NCBI GenBank assembly: GCA_020543525.1
Contig: JAHYIO010000005.1
Coordinates: 1,337,001 to 1,401,000 of the forward strand
Source of the DNA: Coriolopsis trogii
Lineage: Eukaryota > Basidiomycota > Agaricomycetes > Polyporales > Polyporaceae
Direction: 5' to 3'
DNA length: 64,000 nucleotides
Part shown: piece after piece, positions 11,347 to 20,746 of the stretch
Numbering within the stretch: the stretch's first letter is position 1
How the letters are laid out: every line of letters starts with the position of its first letter
Program-made: the position numbers and the translations under genes
Notes under the pieces: generated by a model
Told to the model about the DNA's origin: nothing
What the model saw: only the letters and a program-made list of their open reading frames with translations
Database searches by the model: none

Positions 11347-12405
11347 GCGGTCGGCTCAGCCTTGGCTGGACAATCTAATCTGGCAATCTGGCGCTTATCT
11401 GACAGTCTAGATGAGCGCTTTGTAGTCACTGTATATGGTATATGCCTGTATATGTAGTGATGTCATTACTTATGAGCGCCTTTTCAACACCCAAATGCGG
11501 TAGGCCCCCAATTTGGGTGCATTCTTGGGTACTTCATAACTTTCTTAGTTCTTGGCCGATTGCCATGGTTGTGAGTGTATCAGGTGTGTAATTGGATGCC
11601 CTTTCGTATGATATACCTTGCCAGCATGTAGTGCAAAAATCTGTGGTAGATATGTGCAAATAGTATGCCAAACCACTATAAGCAGGTACCTGCTTGCTTT
11701 ACTACATGCAAGATGGGGCATAGAGCTCCATGAGCACAATACCATTATATAGTATATTACTAGGGCTTTCCAGTGCATGTTTTTGCATTGTGATACCTGT
11801 AGTATTGAGCAAGATATGGCTACTTCACATTTGGCAAGAAATGGGAGCTCTGTTTGGCTGATTATGGAAGGTAAACTAGATATTCTGCTGTTCCCCATAC
11901 ACAAACACACTTGCATAATCCAGAGCTCTCAGATTATACACATTTTGTGGCAATCTATGAAGGTTCACACACCCCCTCCTCCTCCCTCCCTTCCCATCAA
12001 ATACATCATGGTGTCCGAATTTGGCAAGATATCCCAAAACTACTCGGCACATCTTTAGATATTATACACACCCATTACTGTACAAAATTGCAGAGCTCTA
12101 ACATCTCTGCCCACAATGCTGTGTTGCATGCAATATTGTAAGAGACCAAATATTCTCAAGAGGATAGCATTACAACCAGTGCATATATTCACATGGTTCT
12201 TTTTGCACTATTTCTATATACTATGCGGCTATGTGACTCCTGATTTTTGGAGGCTTATGTGCACCCGATCTCTTAGCCATCCCTTATCTGTGTTCGCAAT
12301 AGATTGTACTATAGTATTAGATCGGGGCGGCTGATAGGTTCATATGTCTCAGATAGAGCACTCCTAGCATAGTACTACAAGATGCAAAAAACCGCCAGGG
12401 AATAG

Positions 12406-12519
12406 GGGAAGTATTTGTGAAGGTGCGTCAAATTGGTGGTTTAGCAAGGGTAGGTTTGCCATTGTGCATGTCAAAGAGCATTCGAAACACCTTTTCTCAT
12501 ATCTCCATAACCACATCAT
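12406..12519. other. Spacer at the centre of the palindrome
   Basis: 114 bp with no inverted match, between GGGAATAG of the left arm and CTATTCCC of the right arm. It contains no gene-like sequence. Confidence 0.85.
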
Positions 12520-13578
12520 CTATTCCCTGGCGGTTTTTTGCATCTTGTAGTACTATGCTAGGAGTGCTCTATCTGAGACATATGAACCTATCAGCCGCCC
12601 CGATCTAATACTATAGTACAATCTATTGCGAACACAGATAAGGGATGGCTAAGAGATCGGGTGCACATAAGCCTCCAAAAATCAGGAGTCACATAGCCGC
12701 ATAGTATATAGAAATAGTGCAAAAAGAACCATGTGAATATATGCACTGGTTGTAATGCTATCCTCTTGAGAATATTTGGTCTCTTACAATATTGCATGCA
12801 ACACAGCATTGTGGGCAGAGATGTTAGAGCTCTGCAATTTTGTACAGTAATGGGTGTGTATAATATCTAAAGATGTGCCGAGTAGTTTTGGGATATCTTG
12901 CCAAATTCGGACACCATGATGTATTTGATGGGAAGGGAGGGAGGAGGAGGGGGTGTGTGAACCTTCATAGATTGCCACAAAATGTGTATAATCTGAGAGC
13001 TCTGGATTATGCAAGTGTGTTTGTGTATGGGGAACAGCAGAATATCTAGTTTACCTTCCATAATCAGCCAAACAGAGCTCCCATTTCTTGCCAAATGTGA
13101 AGTAGCCATATCTTGCTCAATACTACAGGTATCACAATGCAAAAACATGCACTGGAAAGCCCTAGTAATATACTATATAATGGTATTGTGCTCATGGAGC
13201 TCTATGCCCCATCTTGCATGTAGTAAAGCAAGCAGGTACCTGCTTATAGTGGTTTGGCATACTATTTGCACATATCTACCACAGATTTTTGCACTACATG
13301 CTGGCAAGGTATATCATACGAAAGGGCATCCAATTACACACCTGATACACTCACAACCATGGCAATCGGCCAAGAACTAAGAAAGTTATGAAGTACCCAA
13401 GAATGCACCCAAATTGGGGGCCTACCGCATTTGGGTGTTGAAAAGGCGCTCATAAGTAATGACATCACTACATATACAGGCATATACCATATACAGTGAC
13501 TACAAAGCGCTCATCTAGACTGTCAGATAAGCGCCAGATTGCCAGATTAGATTGTCCAGCCAAGGCTGAGCCGACCGC

Positions 13579-14930
13579 ATGGTCTGGCAGCCGCATCTCT
13601 ACCGAACTACTTCGGTCCACCACCAAAACTTGTACACCGGTTCGGATCATACTTGGACATATATATACCAACTTACAGACCATCCGGTCAGGAATTGCAG
13701 TAGTTATGGGCGGACCGGCCATGTCTCGCTACCGCTGAGCCACCCGCTCGGTCCGGCAGCCGCATCTTGCCCAGAACATCTCGGTCCACCGCCAGAATTT
13801 GTACACCGGTCTGGATCATACTCGGACGTATGTGTGCCAACTTACAGACCGTCGGGTCAGGAATTGCATTAGTTATAAGCGGACCGGCCATGTCCCACTA
13901 CTGCTGAGCCATCTGCTCGGTCCAGCAGCCGCATCTCCATCAGAACATGTCGGTCCACCGCCAAGATTTGTACACCGGTTCGGATCATACTTGGACATAT
14001 ATATACCAACTTACAGACCATCCGGTCAGGAATTGCAGTAGTTATGGGCGGACCGGCCATGTCCCACTACTGCTGAGCCATCTGCTCGGTCCAGCAGCCG
14101 CATCTCCATCAGAACGTGTCGGTCCACCGCCAAAATTTGTACACCGGTTCGGATCATACTTGAACATATATGCACCAATTTACAGACCATCCGGTCAGGA
14201 ATTGCAGTAGGTATGGGCAGACCGGCCATGTCTCGCTACCGCTGAGCCACCCACTCGGTCCGGCAGCCGCATCTTGCCCAGAACATCTCGGTCCACCGCC
14301 AAGATTTGTACACCGGTCTGGATCATACTCGGACGTATGTGTGCCAACTTACAGACCGTCGGGTCAGAAATCGCACTACTTATGAGCCGACCGGCCATGT
14401 CTCGCTACTGCTGAGCTACCCCCTCGGTCCGGCAGCCGCATCTCTGCCAAAACACCTCGGTCCACCACCAAAATCTGTACACCGGTTCGGATCATACTTG
14501 AACATATATGCACCAATTTACAGACCATCCGGTCAGGAATTGCAGTAGTTATGGGCGGACCGGCCATGTCTCGCTACCGCTGAGCCACCCGCTCGGTCCG
14601 GCAGCCGCATCTTGCCCAGAACATCTCGGTCCACCGCCAGAATTTGTACACCGGTCCGGATCATACTCGGACGTATGTGTGCCAACTTACAGACCGTCGG
14701 GTCAGGAATTGCATTAGTTATAAGCGGACCGGCCATGTCCCACTACTGCTGAGCCATCTGCTCGGTCCAGCAGCCGCATCTCCATCAGAACATGTCGGTC
14801 CACCGCCAAGATTTGTACACCGGTCCGGATCATACTCGGACGTATGTGTGCCAACTTACAGACCGTCGGGTCAGGAATTGCATCAGTTATGGGCGGACTG
14901 GCCGTGTTCCACTACCACTGAGCCATCTAC
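13579..14930 (-). repeat. 169-bp tandem array, eight copies (right arm)
   Basis: The marker GAATTGC (or its variant) recurs at 13,692, 13,861, 14,030, 14,199, 14,368, 14,537, 14,706 and 14,875, always 169 bp apart; 8 x 169 equals the interval length. Subtype order from the inside is 1,2,1,1',2,1',2,2 against 1,2,1,2 in the left arm, which fits insertion or loss of one four-unit block. Confidence 0.93.
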
Positions 14931-15198
14931 ACAGTCTGTATGCCAACTGGCCGCGCAGAACACCGGATCATGTACTTCAACCAACCGCGCGGTACACTGT
15001 ATTATATATATCAGCCAGCCGCGCAGTACACCTCATCATATACATCAGCCAGCCGCGCGGTACACCTCATCATATACATCAGCCAGCCGCACGGTACACC
15101 TCATCATATATATCAGCCAGCCGCGTGGTACACCTTATTATATACATTAACTACCCGCGCGGTACACACTACCATATACATCAACCAGCCACGCTGCA
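14931..15198 (-). repeat. 34-bp tandem array, right arm
   Basis: Inverted counterpart of the array at 10,403-10,670, about eight units built on ACCTCATCATATACATCAGC and CAGCCGCGCGGT. Confidence 0.85.
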
Positions 15199-15932
15199 CT
15201 GCTTATACTGGCTGGCAAACACCGCGCGGAACATCAGACAGCACTGGTCCAACACCGCTCGGTTCACTATTCCGCACACCACTACATTTCATTCTGGCTT
15301 GCAGATGCACTTCTACAGCTGCAGAATGCCATGCCAAATCCAATAAGCTCGTAGAAATATCAGCTATCCATCCGAGCCGCCAAATAAGCCGGCTGGCCAA
15401 GGGTAAGCTAACCTCTTTCCCCCACCTCCTGCTGGCTGGAACTACTTACCCAGGCCACAAAAGCCATTCAAACCATGTTTCCCAGAACATAATCAGCTCC
15501 CACAACTCGCCCAAGGTGTCCGCAGGCATCCCTATGTCACCCGGACCACCAGCCGCCACCCGGACCTCCTACCCGGACCGCTCTGGCGCACCTTTCCTGC
15601 CCTTGTGTCTCTTCAAAATGCGCAATAAATGGTTGATTACTATTTACAATATCTACATACACTGTACAGATATCTACAGATAGTCCGAGTCGTCAGAACA
15701 GGTCTATATCAATGATAACCTGGTACCCCTACCCCAGACCACCACCCGATCACTCACCCATACCCGGTCCGCGCGGCTCACCACTATGCCTCCCGGCCGA
15801 CCACCCGCGCGGAACACCCCACAGGTTCCCACGACCCGACCGCGCGGCGCCGCGTGCCACGCCCACACAGTGCATTAGCACCGCCGAGGGACACAGCATA
15901 CAGTGTATTCTTACTGAATGGGCTGCTACAGT

Positions 15933-16675
15933 GCACCCTTGTATCTCTCCAGTCAACTACTTTCTATTTCGGCTTCGTCGACCTTTGTGTACACGGGGAT
16001 GTCGTGCTTTCCCGCGACCAATATCCGATTGTTATCCATGTCCAATATGATCTTGTTTGCGATAATGAACAGCGAACCCAGTACTATGTCGTACCGGTCG
16101 CAGTCCACTATGTTGGAGTAGTGGCAGGTCTTGATAGGTCCAACTTCAACTTGTACTTTTGTACCGTAGTTGATGTTTGTATGACTGCCCTTCGCGCCAA
16201 GCTGTAGCCCAATACGGTGCGCCAGATCTATTCGATCCGCCGCCGTGATGTACGCTACCATTGGGGATATGGCGTCCGTCGTACATCCCGAGTTGAAGAG
16301 GGCCCAAACCGGAACACCGTTAATCAAGACCTCCGCCGACAGCATTCGCTGAAGGTTCGGGTCCCAATGAGGCTGGTCCTTAGGGTCGACTAATCGTCGT
16401 ACCCGGGAATCATACAGCCACGCGTTCTTCATTGAACGCGTCGGTGTCTTCGTCGACATCATGAATGAGTGCAGTATCTTCTCTTGAGCCTCCACCTGCG
16501 CATCAACCCCGAGTCCCAGGTTGAAGAGCTCGGCATTCTCGTCGACGCACACGCGCATAGCTCCTGAGTACAATTTGTACTCGTTGTCGCCCTGGTCAGC
16601 ACCTTGTTCGACATCCTCCATGGACTCAGCATAAAGTCCGTCGTAGTTGTCGAGGTCTGAATGTGGTGGTTCCAT
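15933..16675 (-). pseudogene. Gypsy aspartic protease region
   Basis: The minus-strand frame contains VLINGVPVWALFNSGCTTDA, which aligns with the retropepsin-like active site of Ty3/gypsy elements (usually ALIDSGCTTD). The catalytic aspartate is replaced by asparagine (a G-to-A change), so this protease is predicted to be inactive. The second half IVLGSLFIIANKIILDMDNN is the usual flap/C-terminal part. The frame ends in TGA at 15,953, and normal-looking sequence continues past it across the palindrome insertion site. Confidence 0.82.
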
Positions 16676-19370
16676 CTCGTCTTGTACAGCTTCGTCTTTC
16701 GCGGAGGTTATCTCACCTCCTCCTTCGTCGTCTGCCTCCTCGCCTTCAATGCCGTCATCCCCAACAACTCATTGGGCATGGAAATGGGGCTTGAAGGGCT
16801 TCGGCTTCCCGTACATGGGACACTTTGGATCGCTCGCGAAGTGGCCCAATCCATTGCACGCGAAGCATTGGGATTGACTCATGCTGGCGCTTGGACCAGC
16901 ATAGCTGGTCGCTGTGCCGGTTGTTGTGGCCGAGGGTTTGGTTTAAACTCTCGTTTCTGTCCCTCAGGTCTCTTGATGAACGCCATCTTGGTCAGCGCGC
17001 CTTGGAATCAACGTGGAGGCGGGCGGCTAATGTGACTAGTTTGGCTGATGGGTCGATGCGCCGTGGGTCCTTGACTGTTGAAACCCTGCTGGCCCAATGG
17101 ACCGTCTCTATGCGACGACGTGCTCATTGTCGGTTGAGAGCTGACTTCCGCCGTCTTTCGTCGATACTCCATGGCCGATAGAGTCCCTTCTAAGTGAAGG
17201 GCCTCCTCGTAGATCTCTTCCAATGTCACCATGTAGGGGTCGATGTCCTTGTTGATCATGAGTGTCCTCTCAAAGTCCTTGGGCAAACACGTGAGGAATT
17301 GGTCTTGGATGACTGCTGGCATTGGAGGCTCCAGCATGCGCTAGGCATGACAATTGAGTTCCTGGTACAATCCAGCGACGCCCGTCTGAACGTCGAACTT
17401 GATATTCTGGAATTGGAACGCTGCTTGTTGGAAGGTGTCGGTGATGACAAAGCGTCAGTTCACGACTGCCTCCTCGAAGCCCTAGTATTTCTGGGGCCTG
17501 TAGGGGAACGTGACGTTGTCGTAGTACCATTCGCTGGCCTTGCCTTCCAGTGCCATTCCCAATAGATCCAGCCAGTCAGGATCCAGGTCGGGACCGACTA
17601 CACGTAACCTACAAAAGTAGGTTAACAGTTGGCTCAACCAAACATTGAATGCCGTGTCATTGTCCTTCCCGTTGTACTTGGACGGCTCGCCAGGACAGAT
17701 TCTCTTCAGGTACTCTGGTAGAGTAGGATCATCTCCTACCTCTGTTCTGATCATCATGAAGATGGTCGCGACACTGATCGTGTCACGCAAGTTGGACAGT
17801 CGTCCCCTCGGCATGGGAGGGGCTCCGTGACCAGTTGCAGTCGATATAGACTGCATCTGTTGGTTCAACCTTGCGGCAGTGGCAGCCGCATAGAATCCTG
17901 CGATCGTCGTGTGCGAGTGCGTTGGCGGTATATACGGCTGCAACGCATACATATTCGGCAGGGGCGACTGTGGATAGTATGCTTGAGCTGCCAACGCTGA
18001 TGTCGGCGACGGCTGACACGCAGTGTTTCCTGCATGTGCCGGTGGCCCTTGACTTGGTGCGGTTCTTGCGCTCATTGTCAAAGGAGTGGGCGCGGGTGGC
18101 GCAAAGCTCACCCTAGGTCGAGCCGCTCCCTGCGACTGCCCCGGTGAGCCGGCCTTGCGGGTGTCGGTGTCATGGAACCCACACTATGCGGAAGAGGCAC
18201 TAGGTGAGGGGGTGTGGGCCTCTGATCAAGGATACTCAGAGCACTCTGAGCATGTCGAGGAATGGGCTGTCGAGGGGACATGCGCTGCTGGACGGTGCTA
18301 GCCACAGACTCGTTGGCATGCCTCTGGTTATGTGAACCTTGAGGTTGTGTGAGCGCCTGGGGTCCTGGCGAAATATGAGGTCATGATGCCTCGGCCCCGT
18401 GAGATGGGTGGCTCGTCTCTTGACGAGCGGGCGCACACGTCATTGGTCTGAATTGATCTTGTTAAAGAGCTACTAGTGGTGGCTCCTATCCCGGGTGAGC
18501 CGGTCCACCTCTCGTTGGGGTCACAGGTGCACTGTGCTCTGGTCGGCCCATGCGATCCTGCGCGTCCGCAAGGTACGAACGTGGGTCAATGTCATTGGAG
18601 TGAGGAGGAAGGAGTCCTCCGTGTCGTAGGCAGTCTGCGCGCGTTGCTTCCAGAGCGCCATCCCAACCTATTTCTTGCTCGACTTCCGCTTCGTTGTCCG
18701 AGTCATCACCTTCGAACTGGATGGACTGCAACGGTTGAGCATCCTCTATTTAAGGCGCACTGATCTCGTCGTGCGGGGTGACCTCCACTTCCACTCCTTC
18801 GTGGTCGGGGTTCTCGCGCGTACTGATGTTGTAGCTGTAATGCTCCGCCAGCGACCTCAACAGCCCCTCATGATACTCGGAGCCTGCATTGTCTCTCTCG
18901 AGCACGCATTGTTGGGTCAGCGAGATCTGGAGTAGCTCGTGCAGCTGTTCCTCAGGTATGGTAACAGCTCGGCTATTAGCCGACTGGCGCTGTCTGCCAC
19001 GTCGCTCGGTGACGAACGGTGCATTTGTGGGGCCCACGGGCCTGTCCTCTGTTCGAGGCATGGCCCCAGGAAATTCCCTATGGTCCTCAGATTGTTCAGC
19101 GGAGATATTGGGGATCTGTTGAGTGTAAGGGGTCGACTGGGCGACTATGCTAAATGTCACATTACTTGCAGCGACCGCTAAGGATGGTTGTGCAGGGGAA
19201 TTAGTTCTGAACTGTAGCGTTGGAAGCCTTGAATCTTGTTCGCGCAGTTGTAGACCGGGCAAGTGCGACATGGGGGCCGTCCGCTCAGTCCGAGCGGACA
19301 CCGGTCTCGTCGCGCTGCCTTGTTGGCTAGGTGGTCTTGACATTCACACTCCTTTGGTATAGAAGTCCAC
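16676..19370 (-). pseudogene. Gypsy gag with zinc knuckle, several stops
   Basis: Minus-strand frames at 18,750-19,343, 18,486-18,731, 17,482-18,111 and 17,008-17,337 together look like one gag. The N-terminal part is rich in Gln, Ser and Thr. The capsid-like part contains PSKYNGKDNDTAFNVWLSQL and GKASEWYYDNV, the usual fungal gypsy capsid signature. A CCHC-like knuckle CFACNGLGHFASDPKC lies at about 16,820-16,867. Several in-frame stops and at least one frameshift separate the pieces. The probable start is near 19,343, just inside the candidate 5' LTR. Confidence 0.75.
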
Positions 19371-19378
19371 TGATTGTG

Positions 19379-19941
19379 TGTTGACATTCCAGATTTACTG
19401 CTCTACCGGTCCGGAGTTGTGCACACAACCTTTGTATGGTCATATTTACTTATGTTTTAGTTAGCGCTTACTATAGGCTGTGTTTCTACTTATCATGTTC
19501 TCTCTATGAAACTACTGTACGTTCCCATGACCATATGGTTCCCTTGTCTTCCTGTGCATTCTACAATGCACCGGAACATTCTAGACCTTATGTCTTACTC
19601 AGAATACTCTCAGCTCTTACTCATACGCCGAGTACAGACTCTTACTTATTGTCTTATGGTTAACATGTGACTGCTTCATTCGCTTACTCATGCACTTCTC
19701 TCTCCAGTATATAAGGCAGTCTGTTTGCCCCTCTGCTCTTCAGTCGTTCGCTCACTAACTGAAGAGTAAGTCCCACTCATTACTTATGCTCTACTACACT
19801 TTACTTACTAGTACTTGTAGTCTCTCTTTGTGTGACTTACAGGTACTGAACTATGTAATATAGTCATTCGCTCACTAACTGAAGATCTCTCTTTGTGTGA
19901 CTTACAGGTCACTCCAAGCCTTCCAGGTTCAGAGTTCATCA
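19379..19941 (+). repeat. Solo LTR of the Copia-1 family
   Basis: 563 bp aligning end to end with the Copia-1 LTRs (TGTTGACATT...TTCATCA), with many substitutions and small indels. No internal region follows. It is flanked by TTGTG (19,374-19,378) and TTATG (19,942-19,946), a 5-bp target duplication with one mismatch. It is therefore an older insertion that lost its body by recombination between its LTRs. Confidence 0.9.
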
Positions 19942-20041
19942 TTATGGAGGAGCATAAAAAAGTGTAATAAATCTTGAGGTTAGCCTGGTTCATGCACGCC
20001 CAGTATACGCTGCACCAGTCTTTATATCGAGAAGTGCGGTA

Positions 20042-20115
20042 TATGATGGACGTGGTGAAAGGCTGAGTGCCATCACCACGTTGGCGCGCATCAAATAGAT
20101 GCGCGCTCCATCATA
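20042..20115. repeat. Perfect three-way-junction inverted repeat, 74 nt
   Basis: An outer 9-bp stem (TATGATGGA with TCCATCATA) encloses two hairpins: CGTGGTGA/TCACCACG (8 bp, 14-nt loop, 20,051-20,080) and GCGCGCATC/GATGCGCGC (9 bp, AAATA loop, 20,084-20,106). All 26 pairs are Watson-Crick and only two bases plus a G are unpaired at the junction. It lies in the candidate gypsy LTR. It is not a tRNA: no anticodon arm or tRNA box sequences are present. Confidence 0.8.
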
Positions 20116-20183
20116 CCCGATATGGTAATATACATGTGTATCTGATCTAATCTCATCCTGAATTATCCATACGCCTTACAACA

Positions 20184-20443
20184 CGGTACCTTTCAGAGCT
20201 GTCAGCTCGTCTTGCACTTCCTACGCAACCAGCTCACGTTCAGAACGTGCATGTCTAGTACCCCATTCTGGGTTCTCATTCACGTTCTCAAGGTGGGCAT
20301 CACCAGTGCCGGCAGCTTGCCCAGTCACTTAAGGAGGGGTTCCCTTGCCTCCAGGCTTGCCAACATGGGATGTGAACGATTGTTCTTGTTATTTCCCAGG
20401 GTGCTTGGAGCAGGCTCTGAACCTTGCGAGGCTTCGGAGGGCC
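20184..20443 (-). pseudogene. Distal part of the H3-tail-like gene remnant
   Basis: Read on the minus strand and joined across Copia-2 to 31,157-31,418, this stretch gives a Ser/Pro-rich piece (GPSEASQGSEPAPSTLGNNK) and then, in another frame, an amphipathic segment ARSERELVA-stop-EVQDELTALKGT. The latter resembles a coiled-coil end with one TAG. Similarity is broken at 20,183 by the candidate gypsy LTR, so the gene was hit twice. The assignment is tentative. Confidence 0.35.
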
Positions 20444-20448
20444 CTTAT

Positions 20449-20668
20449 TGTTGGAGTATGACGCTTTGACGTGTCTGCTCCCTTTCGGAGTTTGTACTCC
20501 CGCTTTGTCTGCTTTAGCATGATTTCACGCTCCGCTTGTCTTCTTGTCATAGTTACGTCCCTTTGTCACTCTTGTCCTGTCTACCTAGCTTCGGTGCTTT
20601 GACCTCACACATGTACTTATACCCGTCCGGCGAGTCCTCTAATGACATCTGCATTCCCATCTCCAACA
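20449..20668 (+). repeat. Copia-2 5' LTR
   Basis: 220 bp. Differs from the 3' LTR by T/C at GACGYGTCTG and T/C at GACATYYGCATT, about 99% identity. No clear TATA box was seen; ACTTATACCC near 20,614 is the closest match. Confidence 0.92.
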
Positions 20669-20684
20669 GGTTATGAGCCCTGCG
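20669..20684 (+). other. Copia-2 primer binding site (half-tRNA initiator-Met type)
   Basis: GGTTATGAGCCCTGCG, identical to the Copia-1 site and directly adjacent to the LTR. It is complementary to the anticodon arm of initiator tRNA-Met. Confidence 0.8.
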
Positions 20685-20746
20685 TTGTTCTGACTCAGAC
20701 TAGTCTTCGCTCAGCTACTATCACCCCCTCGAATCTTATCTCCATT

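Larger units (their letters stand above)
9676..12405 (+). repeat. Left arm of the giant palindrome
   Basis: Reads, from outside in: a GC-rich segment, a unique stretch, about eight 34-bp repeats (10,403-10,670), four 169-bp repeats (10,671-11,346) and about 1 kb of AT-richer sequence ending ACCGCCAGGGAATAG. Every part recurs inverted in the right arm. Open frames in it are short and mirrored, and none looks like a real gene. Confidence 0.9.
9676..15924. mobile_element. Giant foldback-type element (6.2 kb palindrome)
   Basis: Two near-identical inverted arms, 9,676-12,405 and 12,520-15,924, enclose a 114-bp unique spacer. Counted from the well-matched outer point (9,701 and 15,900) the arms are 2,705 and 3,381 bp. 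The 676-bp difference is exactly four units of a 169-bp tandem repeat, present in four copies on the left and eight on the right. The arms also hold a 34-bp GC-rich tandem array. No transposase or other convincing protein is encoded. Long inverted repeats made of tandem subrepeats are the hallmark of foldback (FB/Galileo-like) elements, so this is probably a non-autonomous member of some cut-and-paste superfamily. The outermost 25 bp of the arms are more diverged than the rest. Confidence 0.82.
12520..15924 (-). repeat. Right arm of the giant palindrome
   Basis: Inverted copy of the left arm with the same order of parts. It is longer by 676 bp, four extra 169-bp units. Scattered single-base differences from the left arm are visible, for example in the 34-bp units near 15,090, so the arms are very similar but not identical. 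Confidence 0.9.
545..20183 (-). mobile_element. Degenerate Ty3/gypsy LTR retrotransposon, split by three later insertions
   Basis: Minus-strand pieces occur in the expected order from right to left: candidate 5' LTR (19,371-20,183), gag with a zinc knuckle, aspartic protease, reverse transcriptase, RNase H and integrase, ending in an integrase scrap at 545-638. Copia-1, the giant palindrome and a solo LTR interrupt it. Removing Copia-1 plus one AGTGG rejoins the integrase residues KLKAGLLH to LLPIPLLPWISIGMDF. Removing the palindrome plus one GCTACAGT keeps the frame downstream of the protease running, apart from stop codons. Stops such as TAG and TGA in place of likely CAG and CGA are frequent, so the element is dead. 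The 3' LTR is not in the window. Confidence 0.8.
19371..20183 (-). repeat. Candidate gypsy 5' LTR, interrupted by a solo Copia-1 LTR
   Basis: On the minus strand the segment starts TGTTGTAAGGCG at 20,183, has a TATATAAAG-like box (CGATATAAAGACTGG, near 20,017-20,033) and ends CACAATCA at 19,371, just before gag. Without the solo LTR and one target duplication it is about 245 bp. The TG...CA ends, TATA box and position suit an LTR, but its partner 3' LTR is outside the window, so this rests on inference. Confidence 0.45.

Noticed and set aside
11545..13380. Mirror-image open frames of 60-120 codons in the palindrome arms
   Set aside because: They are the same sequence read twice on opposite strands, lack domain-like composition, and are bounded by chance stops.
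20042..20115. 74-nt structure of tRNA length, considered as a tRNA gene or hammerhead ribozyme
   Set aside because: Only three stems, no anticodon loop, no A/B box and no CCA-end pairing; the CTGATGA and GAAA core of hammerheads is absent from the junction.
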